This document shows positions 21,624 through 33,038 of a DNA stretch of 56,178 nt, piece after piece. Each line of letters begins with the position of its first letter. The first letter of the stretch is position 1. The notes under the pieces were generated by a model, which was given only the letters and a program-made list of their open reading frames with translations, was not told where the DNA came from and ran no database searches. Made by a program: the position numbers and the translations under genes. Source of the stretch: Cyclospora cayetanensis (taxonomy: Eukaryota; Apicomplexa; Conoidasida; Eucoccidiorida; Eimeriidae); contig NW_020312172.1 in assembly GCF_002999335.1 (NCBI RefSeq), positions 1-56,178 of the forward strand, in the 5' to 3' direction.

Positions 21624-24600
21624 ATGGGACTGTCGCAGAGCAGCGAGCGGCGTGGCAGCCGCCAGGGTTCTTTCTCAGTTAGGCCTGTACGCTGGAAGCT
21701 TCCCTTTACGATTTCCCTGCATGCACCTGTCTCTGTGCACCCCTTCCTTGCCGCGACTTCCCTGCGCACCGTGCCGTGCCCGCGTGCAGTGGCTGCGTGT
21801 GTACGTACACACCAGCAGGGCGCACCTACCCGATGCACACGGCCCGCAGCTGCGGCTGCAGCTGCAGCTGCTCGGGGTGGCCTCTGCAGCCGGCACAAGT
21901 TTCGAGAAAAGGGTGCTGCTTTTGTGTGGGTTGCGAATTCTCAGCAGCAAGTCGTCTCCCTCCCCCAGGGAGGCCTGACAGTACGTGTGGAGGCTTCGGA
22001 GCGCCATGCAGAGCTCGCCAGGAGTCTTTTCCCGCTTCCGCGATTGCCACTTCCTACGCAAGAGCAGCCTCTCCAGGAGGTGGCACTGCCCCCCCTACCG
22101 TGTCTCGCATGCGTCTTTCTGCGTTTATTCGTAGGGAATTCTACAGGGACCTTCATCGCAAGCACCTCCGCCTCCAGTGCCGCGTCTCTCTGTGCAGAAG
22201 ACTTTCATCGTTCGTAATCCCATCAACATCGCCAAAACTTCATTGAAGGCCACCCTTGTAAGCCGCTTCATGCTGGATTCGCGCTGTCACCCCTGCCCCT
22301 CATCAAAGGATCTCCCCCTCCCCTTCCTCATCCCCCCTTCTCCTCCCCTCCCTTACCCCGTATCCTCCCCTTTCCTCCCCCACATCCGCATTGACGATGG
22401 CTTGCCTTGGCGCCTTTCCTCAAGCTGCCCTGCCAGTGCTACCCTTGTGAACGCAAAGTCGTCCGTCTCTCTCTCATAAACTTTCCCTCCTCATTTCCTG
22501 ACGCCCTCTGGCATAGCCTCACAACCCCCTCTTAAGTCTCTACCCCATGCAGGCCCCCACAATATACATATACATATATATATTATATATATATTATATA
22601 CATGCACTCCATACGCTTTGCATGTGCTCTCTATGCTCTAATATCTACCCACTGCAATTGCACGCGTGCCGTATATGTGGTAGCACATTTTATGTCCCTG
22701 GACTACTAGAAATCTATGGATACATATATATACACATATATATACACATATATATACACATATATATACATATATATTTATATTTATATATATATTTATA
22801 TATATTTATATATATTCCTATTTGTGTCTGAGCAGCGTCACCTTGTCGGTCCCTAGAAACCTAAAAGTTCTAGGAACTAAAAGTGCACTTCCACATATTC
22901 AGCACACATGCATGCACAGGATTGAGCATAAGATGGATAGCATGTGGAGAGCGTAGGGAGTGTACATCGCGACAATGTTTCTACGCATATCCGCCTTTCA
23001 GTGCCTGCCCGCCCTGACGACACGATCTTTTGCTGCTGCTGCCTGCTAGCTCAAATATGGAGGATCTTAAAGATCCAGTCTGGAAGTGCATTGATGCCTC
23101 AGGTTGATAACAGAGTTTCCGTCTCTTTCCGTTTCGATAGCCTTTCACCTCTTGAAGTTCGCCTCTTCTTTTTCCCAACAGGCCTCGCCAATATCCAAGA
23201 CGTGTAGGCGTTTCCCTCGCTGTCTACGGTTACGCTGTTTTTCTGCAGATATTCTTGTTGGTGTGGCTGCTAGTTCAGGGTTGAGTTGTTTTCGCTCGCG
23301 TGTCTTGCCGCGCCTGGATGTGTATGTGTGTGTTTATGTGTGTGTTTATGCGTGTATTTATGCGTGTGTTTATGCGTGTGTTTATGCGTGTGTTTATGCG
23401 TGTATGTGGATGTATATGTGCGTCTGTATCTGCGTATGTGCATGCATGTAATGTATGTGCGCTGTTGCTGCTCCTGCCGACCCTACGTCTCCCCTTCGGC
23501 GTAAACGCGTTCGTGTGGCATTGAACTTGTGATCTTTTTCTCTCCAGCAGTGCGCCTCCTTGCCTCTTCGCCTCTCGGCCTAGACGTTTCGGGGTAGGGT
23601 TGCAACAGCAGTTTGAGGCAACTCCAGAAGGTCAGCATCTGTGACAGCGACGAATCTGAGGGAGAGCCGTGTTTTTGCGCTGTTGCTCCTGCTGCTGACA
23701 GCGAACTACAACCGCTCTAAAATTACATTTCTATGTTGAATGACACTGCTGCTTAGATGACGTCCTTCGTCTGGCTAGCACCATAAAACGGAATTCATGT
23801 GTGCCACTGTGTCGAGGGTTTTTCTGCTCTTGCTGCTGGTGCTCTTGTTGCTGCTGGTGCTCTTGTTGCTGCTGCTCTTCTTGCTCTTGCTGGTGCTTTT
23901 GCTTTTGTTGCTGCTGCTCTTGTTGCTCTTGTTGCTGCTGCTCTTGTTGCTGGTGCTCTTGTTGCTTTTGCTGGTGCTCTTGTTGCATTGTGTGTGTGTG
24001 TGGCGTTTGGCGTTTGTTGCGTACGGGCTGTTCAGAATCTCCGCTGGCTGCAGACTGCCTTGCAGCCCTTCAAGCGAAAAGTAGTTCGCCTAAAGAGGAT
24101 TCTCCTGACACATGTGACCTGCTTATTCAGCTGGTGAGCGGGTGATGCTGAGTGTTGCTGGCTGGTTGCACGTTCTCGAAGAATGATTTCCGAGCGCTGC
24201 TGTATGTCGTCTAGTCCTACAAAAGGCAGCAGGGGGCCTGCCTGCCCTGCTGCTAGTTGCGCCGCTTTTCTCCACGCGATCGTGTTTTTGCAATGCTGCA
24301 GCAAGCGCTTACCACCCCTGAGGAGGCGGCTGTCTCGGCTGAACACACGGCCGAGACGGCTGCAGGAGCAGCAGCTCAGGAGGGGGTGCGCCAGCAGCTG
24401 ACGTTTGCAGCTTTTGTTCCGCAAAATTCCCCCGAGAGGCGCTGCAGCGAGGATAACTGCCCTGGATCTCCTGAACTTAGCTCGCTTGGCTCCGGAACGG
24501 CTGCAGCTGCAGCAGCAGCAGCAGCACGGCAAGACTCAGCACCCGCTGTGTGGAGGCTGTGTGTTCTCAAGCAGAAAGTTGAACTTGGATCGCGCTCCTT

Positions 24601-27600
24601 CGAGGTTCAGGTACTGCTAGCCTGCTGCGTGGCTGCTGCTCCTTGGCGAGGGGCAAAAGCGAAGCTGGGCAAGTAGCAACACGGCAGGCCTCTGCTGCTA
24701 CTTTTGCAACTTCTCGGCATAAAGTAGCGCTCAAAAATCACCCTTCGCGAACATGCAGGCAGCCAGAAACACTCAGCACCAACTGCTCACTAGCTGAATA
24801 AACAGATCCCGCCTATCCGCAAAATCCACTTTCTTATGCGCGGATTGCCTTTCGCTCTGAGATAGGGTGCTGGCTGCGCGGTGTGTGTGTCTGTGTGTGT
24901 GTGTGTCTGTGTCTGTGTGTCTATGTCTGTGTGTCTCTGTGTGTGTCTGTGTGTGTCTTCGTGTGTGTGTCTCTCTCTCTCTGTGTGTCTATGTGTCTCT
25001 GTGTGTGTCTCTCTCTCTCTGTGTGTGTGTGTGTGTCTGTGTCTGTGTCTGTGTGTATGTGTAATATATCGGCCGCCTCGCTAGTCAGTAGATGCTCAAC
25101 ACGCTGCAGCCTCAACAGCCACGCAATGCGCATGCATGTGTGCTTTTGCGGCTGTTGCTAGCGTTACGGGTGCTGCTGTAAACGTATGGCCTAATAGACA
25201 CCCTGGTGATCTGTGGCTGGTGTTTTCAGGAGATCTTTGGCATTGACGGAGGTTCGGGAGTTTGTAGGAGGCCTGAGAGCAGCTCTACTGACTTCAACGT
25301 CAAGAGCGACGCAGGGGTATCTGCAGCAGACGCTGCAAACCCACACTGCAGCTCCAGCGATGATCACCTCTCCGGGAGGTGAGTCTCAACACTCTCTCTC
25401 TCTGCTTTTTTTCTCTCTCTTTCTCTCTCTGTGTTTCTCTCTCTTTTTCTGTGTGTGTTTCTCTCTCTCTCTCTGTGTGTTTCTCTCTCTCTCTGTGTTT
25501 CTCTCTCTTTCTCTGTGTGTGTTTCTCTCTCTTTCTCTGTGTGTGTTTCTCTCTCTCTCTCTGTGTTTCTCTCTTTCTCTGTGTTTCTCTCTCTCTCTCT
25601 GTGTTTCTCTCTCTTTCTATGTGTGTGTTTCTCTCTCTCTCTCTCTGTGTTTCTCTCTCTTTTTCTGTGTGTGTTTCTCTCTCTCTCTCTCTGTGTTTCT
25701 CTCTCTTTTTCTGTGTGTGTTTCTCTCTCTCTCTCTGTGTGTGTGTGTTTCTCTCTCTCTCTCTGTGTTTCTCTCTCTCTCTCTCTCTGTGTTTCTCTCT
25801 CTCTCTCTGTGTTTCTCTCTCTCTCTCTGTGTTTCTCTGTTTCTCTCTGTGTTTCTCTCTTTCTCTCTGTGTTTCTCTCTCTCTCTCTGTGTTTCTCTCT
25901 TTCTCTCTGTGTTTCTCTCTCTCTCTCTGTGTTTCTCTCTTTCTCTCTGTGTTTCTCTCTCTCTCTCTCTCTGTGTTTCTCTCTCTTTCTATGTGTGTGT
26001 TTCTCTCTCTCTCTCTCTGTGTTTCTCTCTCTCTCTCTGTGTTTCTCTCTCTCTCTCTGTGTTTCTCTCTCTGTGTTTCTCTCTTTCGCGCAAGCGCGTG
26101 TGCCTTTGTTGGGGACGTGGATTTAGCTGTATGTGCAGCAGCTGTGCAGCTCCTCAGCCTTCTGCTTCTGCCGCATCCTTTTCTTTTGGAAGCGCATGAT
26201 ACTGCTCACAGAACCTGGAGAGTGTTTGCTGTTTGTCGGCTTGCGCGCGCTGCAGGGAATGTGTGATCTGCCTCGCCGAAGAACGCACCACTGCGGTGCT
26301 GCCCTGCCGTCACATGTGTCTCTGCAGCGGAGTAAGTCTGCCTGCTGTGTGTAAAGAACAGTATATACTCCGTCTAAAAGCACATACGTGGCAATCTGGT
26401 ACGGCCTCTGCGTGTGGTGGCATGCATGCGTCGCTTGCAGTGTGCAGGCATCATGCGGCTGCAAACCAACAGATGCCCTATTTGCAGGCAAGGTAAGCCT
26501 TGCCCGCAAGTAAAACAGCGTATGTAGCGGTAGAATCAGCTCACGCGTTGCTGCGGCTGGTCTTAAGAGGCTGATTTAAAAATACATTTGCTGGTGGTGC
26601 ATGCACAAGGCCTGCACTTTCGCCGCGATACAGCGATTTCTAGAGGCTTGCTGTGTGTCGCTCTGTCGGCTGTGCGTCGATGATTTACGTCTGAATCGTT
26701 TTTAGTCCGCCTTTTCACGCACGCACAGGGAATCTATTCTTTCAAGAGGGATCGTGTGTTTATGTGTAGATAGATGATTTGATCTGTCCATGCATATGCA
26801 TATATCATCTTGCATTTGCATGCGTGTGTAGACGTATGCATGTAGACACATAGGTCTGCATAAATTAGATGTACATGTACGTATACATATATGTGTATAT
26901 CTGTACACCTACATATATCTGTACTTTTGTATTCACATTTTTTGGCCTTGCATATATTTTTCTACTCCGAACATAAGATGTGCTCCTATCTGGAGCACAC
27001 ATCCAGCCAGCGTCAAGGCAGCGCATCTTTGTAACCGGAACGGCCTTTTGGGGAGGTCTTCTGTGAGGCTCTCTTAAACGCAATGGCGTTCTTTATTTTT
27101 CCTTGCTCTCAGTGCCTCTTTGATGTGTGATAAGCCACAAGCGCACTTGCTTGTTTGCCGCCATGCCTGCCGTATACGGCAGAGCTAAATGCCCTTGCAC
27201 TGCCTTTTACGCGTATTTTATGCATTGCTGATCTGCGTGCTAGCACCTCAAAGAGGAGCTGTCCATATTATCGCTCTGTAGAGCAGTGCCTACATTCATA
27301 CACACAGCCTGTCTCTCTGTCTCTCTCTGTGGGTGCCTTTCCTTGGTGGACTGTCTCTCGCCTCCTCCATCAGCTTCTCGTTGAGTTCGCCCTTTCGTCA
27401 CAGCGTTTGATGATTTTGCGCTGGAAGCCAGTTGCCTGTGTCAAGCCGCATGGGAAGGAGGGGAGATGGAGGCGTCTGCATGCAAGGCAGAAACAGACGA
27501 TTTCACGGCTTGCTTTACCGTCAAAGTTTCCTCTCTAGCAGCTCTGCTGCGCTGTGCCGTGTCTGCCGCAGTCGTGCACTCTCTTCTGCAGATTTCTGTG

Positions 27601-27630
27601 GGGAATGAAGAGGCGCCGTCTTCTTCGTAA
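21624..27630 (+). CDS. MGRN1/LOG2 (LUL)-type RING E3 ubiquitin ligase (about 10 exons)
   Basis: Exons: 21624-22130 (least certain), 22198-22257, 23103-23201, 23609-23630, 24036-24133, 24302-24610, 25230-25378, 26256-26331, 26441-26492, 27542-27630; all phases agree, giving 486 codons plus stop. The N-terminus MGLSQSS fits N-myristoylation, a feature of this family. The conserved middle domain is visible: [20 protein letters not shown], then [28 protein letters not shown], and [20 protein letters not shown] joined across exons 6-7. The C3HC4 RING has [33 protein letters not shown] and NRCPIC in order, all zinc ligands present. The family ubiquitinates membrane and trafficking cargo in animals and plants; substrates here are unknown. 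The last exon ends [12 protein letters not shown], matching the family's LLQI motif after the RING. Introns 2, 5 and 7 hold long simple repeats. Confidence 0.85.
22556..22818. repeat. TATA/CATATA microsatellite in intron
   Basis: Intron 2 of the MGRN1-like gene contains tatatata runs at 22562-22602 and a block of repeated cacatatatata units at 22722-22815. Translated frames here are Tyr/Ile/His-only and are not coding. Confidence 0.9.
23318..23404. repeat. 12-bp TGTGTTTATGCG tandem repeat in intron
   Basis: About six to seven copies of a 12-base unit (tgtgtttatgcg, with tgtgtttatgtg and tgtatttatgcg variants) lie in intron 3 of the MGRN1-like gene. As the unit is a multiple of three, all three plus frames stay open and give false Cys/Val-rich ORFs. 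Confidence 0.85.
23823..23990. repeat. TTGCTGCTG(GTGCTC) coding-like repeat in intron
   Basis: The intron between exons 23609-23630 and 24036-24133 carries about 170 bases of ttgctgctggtgctc-type repeats. Composition equals that of the Gln/Leu/Ala homopolymer-coding repeats seen in exons, yet the flanking exons join in phase without it (G at 23630 with AA at 24036). It is therefore an intron-borne copy of a repeat that elsewhere is translated. Confidence 0.75.
24881..25063. repeat. TG/TC microsatellite in intron
   Basis: Runs of tgtgtgtctgtg and tctctctctctgtg fill part of intron 6 of the MGRN1-like gene (24611-25229). There is no coding content. Confidence 0.9.
25384..26085. repeat. 700-bp CTCTCTCTGTGTTT satellite filling an intron
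   Basis: Most of intron 7 (25379-26255) of the MGRN1-like gene is a tandem array of ctctctctctgtgtttct units with lengths that vary in steps of two bases and occasional tttctctgtgtgtgt variants. It lies between the exon ending LSGR and the first RING exon. The array is wholly pyrimidine-rich except for the gtgt blocks, and is strand-asymmetric. The 3' border at 26091-26255 returns to normal sequence before the tgcag acceptor. Confidence 0.92.
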
Positions 27631-28923
27631 TAACCACTCTTCCAAAGCTCGCATATTGGATGTCAGCAGCGATCAGCACGAATTATTTACACCGCGGCAC
27701 TTCGTGTTGCCGGCGCGTTGCAACAACGCTTCGGGCAAAGAAGGGAGAGGGGGGCAGCTGCGCACACCTCTTTCAGCACAGTCTTGCTGCTTTTGTTTGC
27801 TCTTAATTTGATGCACTCCACTTCCCTCCTCCTTATTCCTCTCTCTCTCTATCTCTCTCTCGCTTTCTCTCTCACACTCACTGTCTCTCTAGATATATAT
27901 GTGCATGCACCGCTCTGTTCAAACAGCGCCCGTAGGAAAACTCCTGCCAGAGCATTTCCTTTCTTCTGCAAAATACACGACTGCAGCTACATCGCGACAG
28001 CTTCGGCAGTCCGCGTGGAAGCCGCCTTCATCTTTTTTGTGCCTTACGCGTATGCGCACAACATAATGTTTTTAGGAAAAAGTAGCCGCTGTGCACCGAT
28101 TTGGCCACAGATGCCTACGCCTTCTTCATGCCCCTCTTGTGCTGTTACGATAAAAGCGATCTGACACGCTTTTCTTCCTGAAAGCAACATGCTCTCCCCT
28201 CTTCCCTCCCCCGTTTCCAAACGCGGCTAGCAGGCAGGATACGACTCCTGCTGGCTGCTGCACCGTTGGGGAGGTCGTCATTTTGTTTCCAGATAGCAGT
28301 CCTTTAGGGGTGTCTTCTCCGCCGTCTCACTGCCCGCTGCTGCTATCACGAAAGTTATCAGCCTGCTCCTAAGCGAGCGATTTTCTACGCACTCACACCG
28401 GTGGCAGCTCTAGCAGCACGCACAAACACACGCGCCTATTGCAACTCTACACGCGCGATCTATACAGCAAGCGCTTCTCTGCTACCAATTTTTTGAACTC
28501 GCTTCGCATCTGAAGAGATTGATACAGCCCTTCGGCACTCCAAGCAGAGCTCGTTATTGTACTGCACTCAGTGCCAAGAGGGCCATGGCTGTTGCAGCGC
28601 TGCAACAGCGTCGCCTCGCGTGCGTTTCGCGCAGCAGGAGCAGCACAGCGTTGCTGCATACAAACGGAATGCGACTCACTGCCGCGGCTAAGGTTGCCGC
28701 ATCGGCAAAAAGGAAGAGAGACAGGAACAAAGCAGACAGGCGACCGTGTGCAGCAACCCATATGTGCAACAGCAGAGTAGAGTACTTCGCCACAGCCAAA
28801 GGCGGTTCTTGCCCTTGCACGAGATTAGACGGGCAAAACGACGCAAGTGGTACCACTTCCGAGCTAGCGCTGCTGCCGCTGTCTTGAGGAGGAGGTAGAT
28901 AGATATTTCACCCGCACAGAATT
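27631..28923. other. Spacer between convergent genes
   Basis: The MGRN1-like gene (plus) and the nucleotidyltransferase gene (minus) end facing each other, 1.3 kb apart. This spacer must hold both 3' UTRs. It has a short TCTC microsatellite (27839-27893). Open frames on both strands near 28500-28890 show no domain. Confidence 0.5.
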
Positions 28924-28997
28924 CTACAAGCCCAAGTCGGCGGCAGCTTTCTGCGGTGATGCCTCCGGCTGGGTGCCCTGCTGCTCTGAGCGCAGGA

Positions 28998-29030
<33 letters not shown>

Positions 29031-32000
29031 CCTGCTGCATTGCTGTTGTTGGACTCAGCATATTTCTGTCGCAACGCCGCATGCCGTTCAATGCAACGTG
29101 TAGCAGTCGTGCCTGGCCCTTATTTGTGCTGCTGCAATACACACGGCTGCCCTTGCTGCCGCTGGAAAAGTGATTGATGCCGCTTCTGCTGCTGCTACCC
29201 CCGCAGTCGCCATGGCTGTTGCTGTACGGACTGCTACAGCTCCATCTGCTGCTTTCTTCGCTTGTTGCACTCAGAGGATGGCGCTCTAAGGGGCTTCCTG
29301 CCACTGGTGTCGTTCTGGCAGCTGCTGCTGCTCCACCTTCATCCTGAAGTGCTGCAGACGCGAAGGGAGAAGCAGGAGGACTGCCTCTTCTCCCCGTGCA
29401 GCTGCTCAGAGTCGCGGGAGTAAAGCTGCTGTCTCTACTGCTCACGCTTCCACGGTTGTCTCGTCTCAAGGCTCTCCTCCTCCCAGAGGTCGTTGCTGCT
29501 GCTCCCGCGGAGAGACTTGATCTTGCGCCTCCGATACTCGAGGCAACGGTAGGAGTCGATGCCCCCGTCATAGTAGGAGACACTGGAGGCGAGGTCAGTG
29601 CTGCTGTTTCTGCTATTTCTGCTATTTCTCCTGTTTCTGCTGCTGCTCGGGGAGAAGCCGCAAAGCGATTTACCATACGCCACTGAACCTGCTCGACAAG
29701 CCAGTGCCGCTGTTGCAGCCGCACCTTGTCTCGCGCGCTGCTCCCGGTAAGGTCTGGCGAGGCAGCAGCCCCAGCTCGCCTCCGAGCAGCTGCTGCCTCG
29801 CGAACCTCTTCATTGGTGATAAGGGCAGGTGCGGCTGGTGCAGATGCAGCAACTGACGACAAAGGGGTGCTGTTGCTGTCGCTGCACTGGCCTCCTGAAG
29901 CAGCTGCTGACGCTGTTGTAGGTGCCTGCTCACCTGCAGGGGAAGCTGCCGCTGCTGCTGGACCCTGCAGCAACTCCTGCCGCTGCCTCCGCAAAGCTCC
30001 CGGTACATACAGCTGCTTTTCTGCCCTTTGTTTGAGGGGTATCCTGTCGCGCAACTGTCGACGGCGAACTCCCGCGACAGAAGCGTCCTCTTCCCCTGGA
30101 GCTGTTGGAGTAGTGGCTGTTGGAGTAGTGGCTGTTGGAGTAGTGGCTGTTGGAGTAGTGGCTGTTGGAGTAGTGGCTGTTGGAGTAGTGGCTCTTGGAG
30201 TAGAGGCTGCTGCTATCGCTGCTGCTGCTGTCGCTACCGATGGAGAGACAGGCAGAGGATCTGCTGAAGCTGCTAATTCACTTGAGGCATGCAAGGCTGA
30301 CGCTGTGTCTTTACGGTTGCTGTTGCGACCATCTGATGCCCGCAAATCACAACCCCCCAATACTGCGCTGCTCCTCGCGCTGCTGCCGCTTGTACTGCCA
30401 GTGTTGCTGTTTTTGCTGCTATGCAACGGTCCCATGCTTGTCGACGTGCACGCGACAGCGGCAGCTACCGGCTGCTCTGTCTGCTGAGGAGAGGAGCAAT
30501 GAAAGTAATCATCAACACTCTCCTCCACACTGTCGCACCATCGCGTTGTCGCTGGCTCAATAGCAGCTGGCGCATGCGGTGATTGCTGCTGCTGTTGTGA
30601 CTGCTGCTGCTGTTGTGACTGCTGCTGCTGCTGTGACTGCTGCTGCTGCTGTGACTGCTGCTGCTGCTGTGACTGCTGCTGCTGCTGTGACTGCTGCTGC
30701 TGCTGTTGTGACTGCTGCTGCTGCTGTGAGGCACAGGGAGACAAACACCTGCTACTGGAGGTGCTGTGCCTACTGCTGCTGCAAGCCGAACGATTGCTAC
30801 GACCTTCTGCGGCTGGCTGCTCCCTTTCCAGGAAGTCTTCTTCCTGCAGCAGCAGCACGTGTTGTTGCTTTTGCTGCTGCTGCTGCAGATCCGGAGTCAC
30901 CGGAAGAGTCTCCATGCAAGACGCTACAACATGAGGCTTGCCACTACCACGGCTAGCAGACTCCACTGCATCTTCTCCACCAGAGCTGCTGTCGCTGTTG
31001 TTATTTTCTGCCGCCCAAGATCGCAACGGGAGGTACTGCTGTTGCTGCTGCTGCTGTTGCTGCTGCTGTTGCTGCTGCTGTTGCTGCTGCTGTGATTGCT
31101 CATTTTGAACTGTAGTAGCATGCAAATGCTGTACCTCTTGGCAGTGTCCAGTAATCCTGTGCTGCTCTTCCTGCTGTTGCTGCAGTTGTTGCTGCGTTCG
31201 GGTGTACAGGAGAAGTTGCTGCGGGCATCGTTGTTGCTGCTGCACGAGGATGTGCTGCTGCTGGGGTTGTTGCTGCTGCTGTTGCTGCTGTTGCAGCTGC
31301 TGCTGCTGTCCGACAAGGCGCTGCTGCATCTGCAGCAGCTGCTGCTGCATCTGCTGCACCTGCTGCAAGAAAGGGGGCACCAGTAGCTGTTGCGGCGTGA
31401 GCGACGAGAGTTGCTGTTGGGCAGCCAAGGAGGAGAGAATAGACAGCATGCCTTGCGGGGTGCCTGCAGCTCGAGACAGGTCTGACACTTGCAGCCTTGC
31501 TGCTGCTGCTGCGGCTTGCTGCTGCGCAAGGAGCTGTTGCTGCTGCGCAGCGAGGTGTTGCTGCTGCAGCAGCACGCCCATGCAGCTGGCTCCCTGTGCT
31601 GCAGTTGTTGCAGCGGCGAACTTGGCCTCACACCGCTCATCTGCAGCTGTCAGTGCAGCAACTGCAGCAAGGGCCTTCTGCCTTTCTTCTGCAGTCAAAA
31701 GTGGCTTGTGGCGTGCTGCCTCGAGCGCGACAGCAGCGAGCGCAGCCGCCGCAGGATCCGTTGGCGTCGGGGGGGGAGGCGAGGGGCAGCTGCTGCAGCA
31801 GCAGCAGCTGCACGCCGTCTCGAGAACCAGTCTTTCTAGCCGCAGCACGAGTTCGCCTGCGGCGGCAATGCCGTTGGAGGAACAGTATCGGCAGCGCCTC
31901 ACCACGGGCTGTATGGACAGCCTCGGCTGTACGTGCTGCTGCAGCAGCTGATGATACTGAGGCTGCTGAAGCAACTGCTGCGCCCGCACGTGCCACCAGG

Positions 32001-33001
32001 GGGCAGTGGCGGCGATCCGAGAGAGCGTCCTCACGCGTGAAACCTCCGCAGAAGGCAGCAAAAAGGGGCCCCCGTTCGCGCTGTCTCTCCGCCAGTCTGC
32101 AGCGAGCGTGGGGGGGAGAAGGGGGAGCAGCGGTTCCAGACACTGCTGCTGCATGTGCTGGAGATGCTGCAGCTGCTGCCGTCTAGGTCTTAAAACGGCA
32201 AGTCTCGTCACGAAGTTGCAAGGGCAGAACAAGACATTGGCAGTTTCACGCAATGCCACCGGCAGAAGCAAAGCAGCACCCCGCGGCATGCAGTCGAACA
32301 GCTGCGTACAGTTATCGTCCGCTGCAGCTGCCGCTGCTGCCGAGCACCTGCTGCTCGTCAATTCTGCATCCTGCTCCTGCAGCAGCGCTGCCAGATGCCT
32401 ATGCGCTGGACAGCTGCACTGGCACTGCTGCTGCTGCTGCTGCGAGTTCGCATCCTCCTTGATTTCTAATGCAACCAGAGACACGTCTTCCTCCGCGACG
32501 TCTCGGCTACTGCCGTTGCTGCTGTTGCTGCTGTTGCTGCTGTTGCTGCTGTTGCTGCTGTTGCTCCTACTGCACGTGCAAGGGTGCTTCAAAGCCCCAT
32601 ACACGGAAGTGAGAGGCAGCAACAGAAAGAGATCCGCATGCACAGTCGTCCGCACATCTCTGCGAGAGAGAAACTCTGTAGACCACCAACCGCCCTCCTG
32701 GCAGCAGCGATGCGAACGCAGCAACAACAAGTGACCCTCAATGGCAGCAACTAGCCAACTGCTTCCCTCTTTGCCAGTTGGAATTACATATTCCAGCTCC
32801 AGGGGTAGCCCACCGCTGCCTGAGGCAACTCCTGCTGCTGCTGCTCCTGCTGCTGCTACTGCGTCCAGAGAGCACGGCAGCCTGCTGCAGCTAGACTCCC
32901 GCAGCGATCCTCCAGTTCTTCCCGCACCAGTGTACTGCTGTGCATCGCGGTGAGACGGCAGTGCTGCTGCCGAGGCTAAAGGCGAAAAGGGCCCGCTCTC
33001 G

Positions 33002-33038
<37 letters not shown>

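Noticed and set aside
20731..21978. 415-codon plus-strand ORF
   Set aside because: No domain, Arg/Ser/Gly-rich low-information sequence, and it overlaps the better-supported MGLSQSS start in another frame.
25213..26266. Three overlapping plus ORFs of 231-328 codons rich in Ser/Leu/Val/Cys
   Set aside because: They are translations of the TC/TG intron satellite, open in all frames because the repeat lacks stops.
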